Counted from the stretch's first letter, positions 1 to 10,779 are shown. The stretch: 64,000 nt of DNA from Rapana venosa (GCA_028751875.1 CM054165.1:23939642-24003641), one strand, 5' to 3'. Numbers and translations are program-made. Notes: a model not told the origin generated them from the letters alone.

Positions 1-833
1 AACAGTGAAAGTTTCATGTATTTTTTATTCTTCTCCTGTTTTTGTACTGAAATGTTCATGTCTTCCCCCCCCCCCCCCCCCCCCCCTGTTTTAGTGCTGA
101 GTTTGTCATACATGTATTTTGTTTTGGTACTGAAATTTGCCATAACGACATTGATGTATTTTATCCTGTTTTTGTACTGAAAGTTTCATTTTTTTAAATA
201 ATTAAATTTTCTCCTGTTTTTGCGCAGACTACAGACTAAAGTGAGTGTTGTAGATTGTATTAAACTAGTTCCAGCAGAGTTGAATCCAATTTAGGTACTG
301 TGTTACTGTTAGTCAAGAAGCCGTGATTAAAATTCCTCTCACTCACTCAGCCAAGGCAAAGGCAAGTGGCATATCCAAAGCTCCTGGTGAATATTTGTGT
401 GTTTTCTCCTATTTTTGCACAAAATGTTCAAATGAATGTTAATGTTTTTTTTAAAAGTTATTATTGTACCCAGTGGATCATATCCAGAACCTATACTGTA
501 GAGTATTATGATAATAATAATAAATGGAATTTATTATAGCGCTGTCTTGCAATTTACAAATCAAAGCGCTTGCACTCAACTCATCCTTACACAGTCGTAT
601 GTATTTTTTTCTTAAGCTATTCTTGTAAGAACTTTGACTGAAAATTTCAAGTATTTTTTGTCTTTGTACCTCACTGCCTTATATTTTCATGAACGCTGTT
701 TGTACTATACATTTTAAAAACTGTACTCAGTCAGACCTAAATTGTCATGAATCATGAGGAATGTATTTTCTCTCATGTTTTTGTACATGTTGTTTACATG
801 ATACCTAAAAACAACACCCCTCACTGTTTTCAG
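1..833 (+). other. Intron of gene A upstream of exon 2
   Basis: A degenerate tandem repeat of about 60 bases (built on ctcctgtttttgtactgaaa) fills 1-240, with weaker echoes to about 790. A poly(C) run lies at 65-86. A LINE 3' tail lies at 505-600. No exon-like segment was seen. Confidence 0.5.
505..600 (-). mobile_element. 3' tail of CR1/L2-like LINE (heavily truncated)
   Basis: (AAT)n followed by taaatggaatttattatagc and cttgc...caaatcaaagcgcttgcac is the reverse complement of the 3' end of the LINE seen at 1.6, 44.9 and 53.6 kb. The 30 bases before it (ccagaacctatactgtagag) recur before the copy at 1637, so this is probably part of a local duplication. Confidence 0.65.
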
Positions 834-980
834 AGGGCTGGTTCAGAGCAGTGCAGGCACTGGAGAGTTTGGGTCTGATCGGCGTGTTCGTCTCTGGTCT
901 GTATGTTCTGATTGTCAACTGCTGCCAGACCTCTGTTACACATAACCGATGGCTGGAGATTATGGCTGGAGCCACGGTAG
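834..980 (+). CDS. Gene A, exon 2: claudin/PMP22-like four-TM protein (5' end outside window)
   Basis: The exon follows a clear acceptor (tcactgttttcag) and starts in phase 1. It encodes a hydrophobic segment opening GWFRAVQALESLGLIGV, then a short loop with two adjacent cysteines (NCC) and RWLEIMAGAT. This is the second transmembrane segment and the start of the third. It aligns residue for residue with exon 2 of gene B (AWFKAVQAFQSLGLVGM...NCC...RFLEIMLGLT). Two donors are possible. The strong GTAGGT at 977 ends the exon in phase 0 and does not fit exon 3. The weaker GTTAAC at 981 ends it in phase 1 and keeps the frame, so 980 is used. Exon 1, with the start codon and the claudin signature loop, must lie upstream of base 1. 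The family follows from gene B exon 1. The exact donor is uncertain. Confidence 0.82.
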
Positions 981-1172
981 GTTAACATTATGATAACATA
1001 GATAACAAGAACATTCAAATTTCTTTTTGTCACAGTGTGGTCATTGTCTGTTGTCAGGCTTTTGCTTTTGTTTGCTACTAGTGGTAGGAAGTTTTGTTGT
1101 TTTTTTAAATTTGGAGAGCTCTAGGAGGGAGGGGAGAGACAGACAGTCAGAGAAAGAGAAAGAATGTGTGTA

Positions 1173-1236
1173 AATTTTGTGTGTGTGTGTGTACCCACAC
1201 GCGTGTGTGTGTGTGTGTGTGTGTGTGTGACTGTGT
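1173..1236. repeat. (GT)n microsatellite
   Basis: GT repeat interrupted by a cacacgcg block, about 200 bases past gene A exon 2. Confidence 0.9.
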
Positions 1237-1239
1237 GTG

Positions 1240-1392
1240 TTCATTCATTCTTTTATTTCAAGGATAATGGAATAAGCACTCAGGTGCTTTTCTTCATCCA
1301 GTCCCTGTGTGTATGCAGCTTTGTAAATTTGTCATCTGTTCTTCTCCCCCCCTGCACACAATGGTCTTCGCTTCCAAAAAGCGGAACAGGGT
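1240..1392 (-). mobile_element. SINE-B, 3' portion
   Basis: Reverse complement of the SINE-B end: the ggaataagcactc...tgc, tccagtccc and tgtaaattttgtcatc-like blocks and a gcttccaaaaagcgga block are recognisable. 5' head missing. Confidence 0.7.
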
Positions 1393-1636
1393 TTGTGTGT
1401 GTGACTTTGTGTGTGTGTGTGACTGTGTATGTGAGAGAGAGAGAGAGAGAGTTCCTTTTCTTTTTTCTTTTTTAAATGTCAGGCACTTGCCTTTAGAGAT
1501 TATGGCCTGTAACATATGTTTTTATTTTGAAGAAAAAACTTTAAAAGTGTGTGTGTGTGAGATATAATTTCATCAAGCTTTTGCCTAGATACTAAGAGAC
1601 AGCTATCTGTAGATCATGTCCAGAACCTATACTGTA

Positions 1637-2285
1637 GAGTATAATAATAATAATAATAAATGGAATTTATATAGTGCTATATCTTTCAAAAACAAATCAA
1701 ACGCTTGCACTCAACTCATTCTTACACAGTCATACAACCAGTAACAATAATTCCAACAAGTGCAAATGTGCACGCGTGTACGCACACGCACGCACGCGCA
1801 CACACACACACACACACACACACAGAGTGACACACACACACACATACACAGAGGTCACACACCCTGGCATGGCGATAGAATCTCAGCTGTTGAAGGCAGG
1901 GAAAAGCCATGAGATGAAGCAGGAGAGGAAAATCTTAGGTTTGAAATGAATGTCTTGAGACCGGATTTTAAAATGTCATAAGAAGGCTCTTGGCAAAGAG
2001 AGAGAGGGTGGTCATTCCAGATTGATGGACCAGAAAAAGAGAAAGAGCAACAGCCGACAGTGGATTGGTTGAATTTAGGTATTTGTAAAGACAAGGTATC
2101 TGCAGCAGAGGGGATGGAACGAGAAGGAGTGTACAAGTTTGTAAGTGAAGACATTCACTGAGGTAGGAGGAAGCTGTTTTGTGGAGACATTTGGAGCAGA
2201 GGGTACTTGTCTTATTGTTTACTCTCTGTGGCACAGGCGGCCAGTGGAGAGATTGCAAGAGAGGGGTTATGTGCTCAGTATTGTC
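1637..2285 (-). mobile_element. CR1/L2-like LINE, 3' end with RT C-terminal region, frameshifted
   Basis: On the minus strand two overlapping frames encode the region after the reverse transcriptase core (LHWPPVPQRVN, then SFSGPSIWNDHPLSL). These are the hallmark phrases of the C-terminal part of CR1/L2-type non-LTR polyproteins, also present at 45 and 54 kb. The frame breaks near 2100. The element is 5'-truncated and ends at low coordinates in (ATT)n. A (CA)n array at about 1780-1858 has expanded inside its 3' UTR. Confidence 0.8.
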
Positions 2286-2329
2286 TGGGTTGTTTTTGTG
2301 TGTATACTCTGTGTGTGTGTGTGTGTGTT

Positions 2330-3430
2330 TTGTTGCCTCATCCTCAGTGACTTTCCTGTCCTACTATTCTCACACAACTCATTTCAATCTCTCCACCCCA
2401 GCCATACCCAGCTTTGTTATGTCGCATCTTCAGGGTCAGAAGTCTACAGGGATCCCATCATTAGTATCATTGTCAGGCCACCATGGGGCCACCAGCCAGA
2501 GGGGTCCTGCTCAGCTGCCAGGTCACTGGTGGTGTTCAGTGATGCTAGTTTAACACTAGAGCACCACTACTAGTTAACTAACTTAATTAAGCCCTCTTCT
2601 GATGACAGTAATACTAATAGCTTAGTCGTGGAGCAAGACTGAGTGAGACAAACACCTATCCTTCGGATGAGACCATAATCCGAGGTCCCGTGTGCAAACA
2701 CACGCAGAACATCTTGCGCACATGTTAAAGTCTGTTCCGCTTTTCAGATGAGTAGGCCATTGTGTATTGGTGGGAACGGATGACAAAATTTACAAAACTG
2801 CATACACAGAGACTGGAGGTTAAACATTACATGAGTGCTTATTCCATTGTTCTTGAAATAAAAGAAAATAAAAAATAAAAAATAATCCCCACAGCATCCC
2901 TCCAGCAACCTGCTCCCTGAAGGCTTTGACACAAACTCACGGCAGGCACACAAGTGTATGATATCCCAGATGTCACCATGAAACCAGAGCAACTGGGGCT
3001 ACTGAGCCAGAGACAATTTTCTTGTCCTGCATTATGATGAGTGAGGATGGTATCACAATGCTGCTATGGAAGTGCATGTGCTCTGAGACTGTGTGACAGG
3101 GCTGAGCTCTACACTTCTTATCATTCTAAAATTAAAATTAAATAAATCCTGGCATCAGCCAGGCCTGAGAGATACTGACACATGCACTGTTGCCCGGTGT
3201 TGGTCATGTGATTTGAGCAACAGTACACTCTCAAAACAGTGGATGAAGCTCTTGGAACTATGGTTCCAATCAGTCTGGTTCCAATGAGCCCATAGCAAAC
3301 TCACTCTCACACTCTGGGTCAGAGCTGACTTGAGTCCAAAAAATCCCTGTTTGACTGTTATGGGGTTCAAACATGATGATGATGCAACCCTCCAGTCCAT
3401 TTATAAACCAAAGCGCTGCTAGCAGCTGCA
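2330..3430. repeat. R1 repeat, copy 1 (interrupted by SINE-B)
   Basis: The block shares a long colinear string of matches with copies at 46.59-47.59 and 63.37-64.0 kb: ccagccatacccag, gtgatgttcag-like, gacacaaactcac, gaccagagc and gagagatac. The far end (3360-3425, minus strand) looks like a tRNA-type head with a tttgaacccc B-box-like site, clearer in copy 2. No ORF. Family not recognised. Confidence 0.65.
2655..2885 (+). mobile_element. SINE-B inserted in R1 copy 1
   Basis: Starts at tccttcggatgagacc and runs through agaacatcttgcgcaca, gtaggccattgtg and gacaaaatttacaaaac to a gaaataaaagaaaataaaa tail. Alignment with R1 copy 3 shows that the R1 sequence resumes directly after it. Confidence 0.85.
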
Positions 3431-3915
3431 CATGGCAGCTGGTTTAATTATGGTCTGTTTTTGTTTGGTTTGTAAAATGTGTGTGTCACTGTGTGTGTGT
3501 GTGTATACATGTGTGAGTGAGTGAGTAATCAAAAGTTTTCACCTTTCAATCATGGCTTTAGAGAACGATATTTTGTGCCTGTGTTGTGTGATGGTTATAC
3601 TTTTGACAACCTTTCCTTTGTCTTCAGATTTTCAGGAAGTCTTGAACAAATTGATCTTGAAACTGTACCTAGTTTAGAAGTTAAAATTTTGATGACGCAC
3701 TGTCATTCTCTGTGCTTAAATTGTTTTCAGTACTATTTTTATTATAAGTGATTTCTAAATTCTATGAGTACAGAAAATGATTTCTAGGAGTAATTGTTTT
3801 ACAAGTACAGAAAGTGATTTTGAGGAATATTTCATTCAAATTTGAGGGGACATAGATATTATCTATATATAGATAGTACGTACATCAATGCAGATCAGGA
3901 AACGACAACTTGCTC
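3431..3915. other. Intron of gene A, no feature seen
   Basis: AT-rich intronic sequence with a short (GT)n run near 3478-3505 and an imperfect repeat of a gtacagaaartgattt motif at 3770-3820. No exon or transposon recognised. Confidence 0.4.
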
Positions 3916-4250
3916 TAGGGGCGGGATAGCTCAGTGGTTAGACTTAGAGCACTCACTCTCCCCAAGCTAAAGTTAAGCAGCATTGACTGATTGAGCATGG
4001 TTTGTAATGTCTTGGATGGGTGACCGTTTGCATGCCTTATCTTCAGTGCAGTCCCTCTGTTCACCCAGCTGTAAATGGGTACCTGCCCTCTTAAGGGTCA
4101 GGGAAGGTAAAGCAGCGAGGGAGAGGAGATGGGCGCCGCCCTCAATATGCTGGCTTCTGGAGAAGCTGAGGTCTCTGACACTATGCTCCCTAGCAACTGC
4201 ATAGGTCATGGGAACACCTTTCCCCTTTTTCCCCCTTTACAACTAACTCT
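3916..4250 (+). mobile_element. SINE-A
   Basis: Head gggatagctcagtggttag fits a tRNA A box. It is followed by a block resembling 5S rRNA (taaagttaagcagca and cttggatgggtgaccg), a body with cacccagctgtaaatgggta and agggaaggtaaagcag, and a tail of cctttccccttt. It is diverged from the copy at 5.2 kb. Confidence 0.85.
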
Positions 4251-4567
4251 GAATAGGTCTGTAAGTCATCAATAAAAAGAAGTGAAAAAGTCTGCAAAAT
4301 GTTTATAAAGTTGTGATCATATATTAAACATTGTTGTCATGTTGAGATGAATTTAAAGTGTTCATTTTAAGTTTTAGAGAGTGTTCGTTTCATATTTTGA
4401 GAAAATGTGATGAGTTTCATAAACTGTGGTCTTTTAGTATTTTCATTATTTGATTTTTAATTAAAGAAGCATTCCAAGTTTTAGACACTGTGCTTACTTT
4501 CATATTATTTTTGATGAAGTGATACCAGAAGCTGTTTACATTGTGTTGGAATGAAGTGTAATGTTCA

Positions 4568-4842
4568 GGGGCAGGAACATGAGCCTCTGATCTGACGGCC
4601 TGGGTTCAAACCACCACTGAGACATCAATCAGTTCAAGTGGATTTGCCCCCTGGAGTTAACATCAATACTGACTCCACTCCCCCCAAAATCCTTTGTATG
4701 AGACTGTAAACCAAGGTCCTGTGTGTGAACGCATGTAGAACATCTTGTGAACACGTTAAGATCTGTTCTGTCCTTTACAAGAGTAGACCATTTCATGCTG
4801 GAAGAAATAGAGGACAAAATTAGAAAACCGCATGCGTGCTGG
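4568..4842 (+). mobile_element. SINE-B, diverged copy
   Basis: B-box-like gggttcaaacc at about 4612, then ggagttaacatcaa, gactccactcc and the common central and 3' blocks, all with many substitutions. Probably an old copy. Confidence 0.75.
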
Positions 4843-5217
4843 TGTCATGGTTAGCTCTCCTAGTACTGGTGGCGGGTGACCTGCCAACTTATTTCAATAC
4901 TTACATTACGTCCTCTGCAAAACCACAGGCAGGTATGGCCCCTGAATGCCTAGGGACACTCTTTGTGCTGTTCATACACCATGGCCTCACTCCCCTTTTT
5001 ACTCATGACATGAGCTTCCAGATAGCAGAATCTGCCGCCATTTGCAGTGTTGTCTTCAGTTGAACCTTTTTTTGTGGTGATTTTTAGAAGGATCTGCTTC
5101 TAATATTGAAATAATGACATCAATGCCAAAGTTTTTGAAGGATTTTCTGTGGAAAACAAGTGGCAGAATCTCAACTTAGTTGGGCTAGAACTTTGGAAGG
5201 GAATTAAAAACTGCACA

Positions 5218-5516
5218 GGGGGACGGGATAGCTCAGTGGTCGGAGCACTCGCTTTCCCCCAGCCAAGTTAAGCAGCATCGAGGGTGGTTACCAGTTGGAT
5301 GGGTGACCGTTTGCGCGCCTTGGCTTCAGTACAGTTCCCCAGTTCACCCAGCTGTAAATGGGTACCTGCCCTCTTTAGGGTCAGGGAAGGTAAAGCAGCG
5401 AGGGAGAGGAGATGGGCGCCGCCCTCAATATGCTGGCCCTAGAGAAGTGAGGTCTCTGACGCCTCGCTCCCCTACGACCTTATAGGTTATGGGACTCCTT
5501 TACCTTTACCTTTACA
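5218..5516 (+). mobile_element. SINE-A, well-preserved
   Basis: A box gatagctcagtggtc, 5S-like block with ttggatgggtgaccg at 5295-5309, then the family body ending in a (cctttac)n tail. This is the clearest copy for defining the family. The candidate acidic exon begins directly after it. Confidence 0.9.
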
Positions 5517-5679
5517 GTGTATTCAATATTTGCAGTGGAATTAAAAGTGGTATATTTACTGACGATTCAAGTGATGAAGACAACTACAACAGTGACAGTG
5601 TAAATGACCATCCTGCCAAAGGCAGCAGTATGAGTGATTGTGAAGGACATGACAGAAGCTCCATGATATACAGCACTAG
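5517..5679 (+). other. Possible orphan exon, acidic/serine-rich, inside gene A intron
   Basis: An open frame runs from an acceptor-like site (tttacctttacag, or the nearer atatttgcag) to a good donor-like GTAAGT at 5680. The peptide is strongly acidic and Ser-rich (for example TDDSSDEDNYNSDS) and unlike the repeats around it. Its 3' phase (1) would join exon 3 at 5975 in frame. Its 5' phase (2) matches neither donor of exon 2. It starts exactly where a SINE-A ends. It could be a cassette exon with an unseen partner, a leftover of a transposon ORF, or chance. I do not recognise the sequence. Confidence 0.25.
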
Positions 5680-5769
5680 TAAGTAATAGACATGGAACTT
5701 GGTAGTGGAAGAGTTTTCTGCACTGTGTTCTCAGAAACTTGTTATTTCTTTTCTTTTTTTGTATCCTTG

Positions 5770-5862
5770 GCTAGAACTCTGAGGTTGACCAATGGTGAGA
5801 TTTTGCATACAATGCAACAATTTTTGTGGACCATTATTGTAACCACATTCTGACTTTGGAGA
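5770..5862 (-). mobile_element. SINE-C, 3' domain only
   Basis: Reverse complement of the SINE-C end: gagcty...gccaagg, ggtgagattttgc and a diverged gaagtcrgaatg block. Confidence 0.6.
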
Positions 5863-5974
5863 TGATATTTAATTAATGTTTGGGACGCTGATGCCATCAA
5901 ATATTCAATTCAATGACGTGTTCCAAGTTCGAGACACTGCTGATGTTGTATAAATGTATATATTCTCAATTCAG

Positions 5975-6480
5975 GTGTAACTGGCTTCATTGCCTGCATG
6001 GTCTTTGTGGGGAAGACGGAAAAGTACCTGTCACACATGTACGGCTGGGCTTTCGGCATCAACCTGACTGGATGCATCTTGATCATCATCGCCGTCATCT
6101 TCATCTACATCGGCAATCGGGCAGACCTGGCCACTGGTGCCCCCACTGGCGTCGTCACTTATGCAGGAGGGGTACCACCACAGGGGGCCAACACTGTTGT
6201 CGTGCATCAGGGTCAGCCATACCCCCCTCCTGCAGGGCAAGCCTACCCTCAAGTTGGGTACGCTCAACCCGGTTATGGGGCTCAACCTGGGTACGGGGCT
6301 CCACCCGGATACATGGCTCAACCCGGGTATGTGGCTCAACCCGGGTATGTGGCTCCGCCAGGGTACATGCCAAACCAATATTCTGGTGTCCCTCAGGCTG
6401 GGTACACAGTGCCTGGGTACAGCGCCAATAGCTACAACCAAGGCTACAGCGCGCAAGGCACGGCCCCAGAGCCAAAGTGA
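5975..6480 (+). CDS. Gene A, last exon: TM3-TM4 and P/Y/G-rich tail of claudin-like protein
   Basis: The acceptor is tattctcaattcag and the exon opens in phase 1. The first part (VTGFIACMVFVGKTEKY) completes TM3. A short loop follows, then TM4 (YGWAFGINLTGCILIIIAVIF), which matches gene B exon 3 closely (LGWAFGLNLTGCLLSLVLAL). After TM4 comes a cytoplasmic tail of about 115 residues rich in Pro, Tyr, Gly and Gln. It contains tandem hexapeptides of the form PGYVAQ from about 6260 to 6370 and two PPGY sites that fit the PPxY motif bound by WW domains. The stop is TGA at 6478-6480. The tail is longer than in gene B because the hexapeptide repeat is expanded. The membrane part is what defines the family; the role of the tail (scaffold or WW partner binding) is inference. 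Confidence 0.9.
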
Positions 6481-8105
6481 AGCACGTCTGTTCAGCTGGG
6501 ATGCTGCGTCAGGTTTGCTGCACAGCGAGGAGGGAGTGTTGATAGCTCTGTCCAGGCATAAAACTGGATCATGGTAGTTACAGTTTTCTTGTCAGTCTGT
6601 AACTCCTGGGGTGTTTTTTTTTGGAACTAGAAGAGGGTTGATTGCTCTATCTTTATAAAACTGTATCATGTCGCAGTGTATTCTTCAGTCTGTAACTCCT
6701 CGGTTTTTGTAACTAGGCTTTTTCAGGTTGCTCTGTTTGTCTTAAAGGTTACATTCTAATCTTTGCCTACTGTAGTGCTCAAAGATCATTTATACAAATT
6801 GTATTGCATGGATAATTATATGCATGCACACAAGCACACACATGAGCGTACACACACACCATATGTTTTTGCAGTGTGCAGAATACAGACTTATGAATAT
6901 GATACAGAGATAATGCTGTCTTACTATGCATATAATTGTATATCAAGTGCATTGATATTTAAATGCATTACTGGTTATTGGGCAGTGAAAAGAATAGGGG
7001 GTCATGTCTGGAGTGGTGACATTGAAAGAAAACAGGGGGTCGTGTCTGGAGTGTTGGCAGTGAAAAGAAAACAGGGGGTCGTGTCTGGAGTGGTGACATT
7101 GAAAGAAAACAGGGGGTCGTGTCTGGAGTGGTGACATTGAAAGAAAACAGGGGGTCGTGTCTGGAGTGTTGACAGTGAAAAGAAAACAGGGGGTCGTGTC
7201 TGGAGTGTAAAGTTGTGTGCTTTACTTTCTGCTGCAGCCAAAATGAGCCATCTTCTTTCCTTGCCCAAACTGGTGCTGTGCGCACAAAGTTGTACTCCTG
7301 GGTAGAGTCTGAAAAAGGATAGAGCTGGAGAAAAGTCCCCTGTTGTACAAACACATATTTTCGAAAGATTTTTAATCTAATTATGTACTTTTTTGTTGTT
7401 TTTTTTAGACAGTCCTGCTGTAATGCATTTTTTGGGGGGTGGGGTGGGGGTTCCCTCTACAATGTTTAGTTACAATGCATGATTTTGATAGATCTGTAGT
7501 TTAAGTAATACTAGGTTTTAAAAAAATATCAACTTTTTATATTGTGTAATCTTGTAGAGTTTTGGCAGAGTACTTGTATTTATAATGCTTTGCATTTTGG
7601 ATAATTCCTGATGTAACATTTGCAGTTTTTTTCATACTTCTGAAATAATGTATATATATATACTTTCTGCATAGTGCAAATTTCTGCTAAGACTTCTGTG
7701 ACAGTGCATGATTTGGACAAACTTCTGATATCTGTACAAATGTTGACAGACTGCTGCTGTCATGTTTTTAGACTTCCTTTTTATGGAATGGAATTTTTCA
7801 GACTTTTGATACAAGGTAGACATGTGACACACTTATTTTTCAATGTGAACGTTTGACAGAATGTTTAAATATAAGTTAAATACTATGCAAATCACTGAAA
7901 AAAACCTTAAGAATTTGCATTTTCATAATTCCTCTAAAAAGTAAAAAGGGAATTTCAGATACATCATGTTTCATTTTCAGTTTTCAATCCACAGTAAGTT
8001 ATTTGAAGTTCTGAATGTAGCTCTGTGGCTGTTTTATGAGAATGTTTAAGGAACATTTTCCAACTGCTTGGTAGACAATCATGTTGTTTGTGCTAGGTTT
8101 TTTGG
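6481..8105 (+). other. Probable 3'UTR/downstream region of gene A
   Basis: AT-rich sequence without recognisable coding potential, containing a 38-39-bp tandem array at 6970-7210. Where the transcript ends cannot be decided from the sequence. Confidence 0.35.
6970..7210. repeat. 38/39-bp minisatellite, about 6 units
   Basis: Units carrying ggggtcgtgtctggagtg recur with starts at 7001, 7039, 7078, 7116, 7154 and 7193. Units alternate between gtgacattgaaa and gttgacagtgaaa variants. Confidence 0.95.
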
Positions 8106-8107
8106 CA

Positions 8108-8280
8108 AATATTTTGGTTCACAGGATAAGGAGGAAGCTCAATGTCAAACCTCCCCTGATTTCCCCAAAGTCAGAATGCAGCTACCTTAATGGTGGGTAA
8201 AAATGGTCACATACACAAAACATCACCGTTGGTGAACCTTGCAATTCTTGCTGAGGAACGAGAAGAAAGCAACAAGAGAC
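8108..8280 (+). mobile_element. SINE-C, 3' domain
   Basis: cccaaagtcagaatgcagctacc, with taatggtgggtaaaaatgg, ggtgaacctt and tgctgaggaacg, is the conserved 3' part of SINE-C, followed by a (caa)n tail. Confidence 0.75.
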
Positions 8281-8338
8281 TTCACAACAACAACAACAAC
8301 AACAAAGAATGAAAACTGTAAGTGTAATCTGTATCTTA

Positions 8339-8339
<1 letters not shown>

Positions 8340-8405
<66 letters not shown>

Positions 8406-8475
8406 TGTATGTATATGTATGTATATATAGTATGTATGTATATATAGTATGTATGTATATGTATGTATATGTTTG
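8340..8475. repeat. (TA)n microsatellite grading into TATG repeats
   Basis: About 60 bases of perfect TA followed by tatgtatgtata repeats. Confidence 0.95.
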
Positions 8476-8755
8476 TGTTTCAGTACTGAAGAAATAACCT
8501 TTTTTTGCTTTCAAACTTTGCAAAGTATTTCAGGTGAGCAATCATGGGTAACAAAAATCATAATGTATTCTAAACAGAAATGTGTGTTTTGTTGTTGTTT
8601 TTTCTAAATGATTCATGGGCAAGGTTCATGCCATTGTCAGAACTGGATGGTAGTTACACGGCATTTTCTTGTCCACTTACACAGCTGTTGAATGCAGTGG
8701 ACTTTGCAGACATCACCCCCCCTTCCCCCCAACAGCAACAACTTTTGCCATGCAG

Positions 8756-8957
8756 ACCTACAAAATTCTCCCTCCCCCTCCACACACACGCACACTAACA
8801 CACAAGATTCAAGATTTAATTCCTTTCACCCCTTTTGGGGTATGGAGGATTACAAACAAATTGAATAGGAGAATAAACCTAACACACACACACACATACA
8901 TACATACTCACGCACACACGCACGCACGCACACACACACACACACACACACACTCTG
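8756..8957. repeat. (CA)n-rich microsatellite region
   Basis: Two CA-rich blocks (8780-8803 and 8880-8953) around 75 bases of unique sequence. Confidence 0.85.
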
Positions 8958-9472
8958 TGTTCTCTCATTCCTTCCAGAAATTGTTTACATCCACTGTCAC
9001 TGCCCTTGTAATGTGAAAATCTGAGCCCTTAGTCAGCCTTCCTCCCTGTCCACTACCCATCTCCTCCCCACTCCCCCTTGTTTCCCAGTGGGATAAAACT
9101 TTGCTATATCACTGAGTAGGCACGTGGTGTTGACAACAGTGTCCTGAAAAAAGGAGGTAAAATATAACACTCACAGAGCTCTAAACTTATTTAGAATTTG
9201 AGAAGCCAGAGATACAATGAATGGACAGGTGAGCTTTCACGATCACTTAGTTTTATTGTGTAGCATTCTATGCTAAGTGGGTCATCTGAGTCAAATGTTA
9301 TTTTGGGATTAATTGCAGCAAAAAATATTAATTTTGTTTGAAGAAGATGACATAAAATAGCTGAAAATATGTTTTATTCTCAGCTTTAAACTTTCTGAAC
9401 TTTGTTTGAATTAGATAATTTTTTTAAGAATGTCCTTTAAAACACAAACTGAGGCCCTCAAAAATTCTTACA

Positions 9473-9527
9473 GACAGACAGACACACAGACACACGCACA
9501 CACACAGAGACACACACACACCATTCA

Positions 9528-9581
<54 letters not shown>

Positions 9582-9583
9582 AC

Positions 9584-9645
<62 letters not shown>
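9473..9645. repeat. Compound (CA)n(CT)n microsatellite
   Basis: CA repeat to about 9586 passing directly into about 55 bases of CT repeat. ORFs across it are artefacts of the repeat. Confidence 0.95.
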
Positions 9646-9699
9646 CTTCTGTTTGGCAGACTGTGCCTGATTTTGTCTTAATTCATATACACCTTTTTC

Positions 9700-9993
9700 T
9701 TTTTTTTTTTGTTTTTTTTTTGGGGGAGGGGGGGGGGGGGGGTTCGATTTCAACACCCTCTCCCCCTTTTTTCACCCCTCTCTCCATTAGGAATGTTTGT
9801 TTTTCTCATCTATCATCTATCTCTTTCACTGTCCCTCCCTTTGCCAATCTCTGTCAGATAGTCTGTCAATCTGTTTTTATGTCATTTCCCCACCCCACTC
9901 CCTTTCTTGCCATTTTCTGTGTTTCTTCCCTAATATCCCCTCTCTCACACACAACACACACACACACACAGAGCTCCCCCCCCCCCCTCCCTC

Positions 9994-10041
<48 letters not shown>

Positions 10042-10085
10042 AGACACAGAGCTACACACACACACATACACACAACCACTCTCAC
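9700..10085. repeat. Poly(T)/poly(G), C-tract and CA-rich low-complexity region
   Basis: A poly(T)-poly(G) junction at 9700-9742, then a CA-flanked C tract of about 50 bases at 9976-10027. Confidence 0.9.
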
Positions 10086-10089
10086 ACTC

Positions 10090-10741
10090 GCACTCACTCA
10101 CTAAAAATACAAATTGAAGATGGTAAGTTTTCTGGAAACACACACTTCTTCATAAAAGCAGAGTGCTGCAAAGGAACCAAAGCCATAATTCGAACCACCA
10201 AATAAACAATGATTATAAAAAAGACTTTGAGAGCAAGAAAGATTGTGAATACTTTTTTTGCTGTCAAAATACTATTTTTGGCCAGTTCAAATACTACTTT
10301 TCATTTGCTGTATACACTAAAAACCAGTACTTATACCCACCCCAAAAGTGTTCTTTTTAAGGTTTAATCGCCTAGGAATTGGCATTATCAGTGTATTTTG
10401 TATTGCTTTGTGTTTCAAGATCTGGCTGTAATCTTACATAGATTTCTTTGGAAAGAATGTGCAAATGAGTGTGTATACCATGGACATATTTTATTTGTAA
10501 ACAATGTTTTGGTTATATTGAAATATGGAATGTGAAGATGGAAGGGGTGGAGGAGTTAAAGTGGTGCAGGTCTTTCTGCTGATGTTCAATTTTTGTAAGA
10601 ATACATTTTTATTATCTCTGTGTTTGTTTATTATCTCTATATCTGTACATGTTTATTATTGTTTATGCAAGGTTCTTATATTTCAGTAACATGATCACCC
10701 ACATACATGCATGCGTGCTTGCACACACACACGCTCACAAC

Positions 10742-10779
<38 letters not shown>

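Noticed and set aside
5260..5315. 5S rRNA gene
   Set aside because: Only the internal part resembles 5S rRNA; the ends belong to SINE-A, and the phrase recurs in all SINE-A copies.
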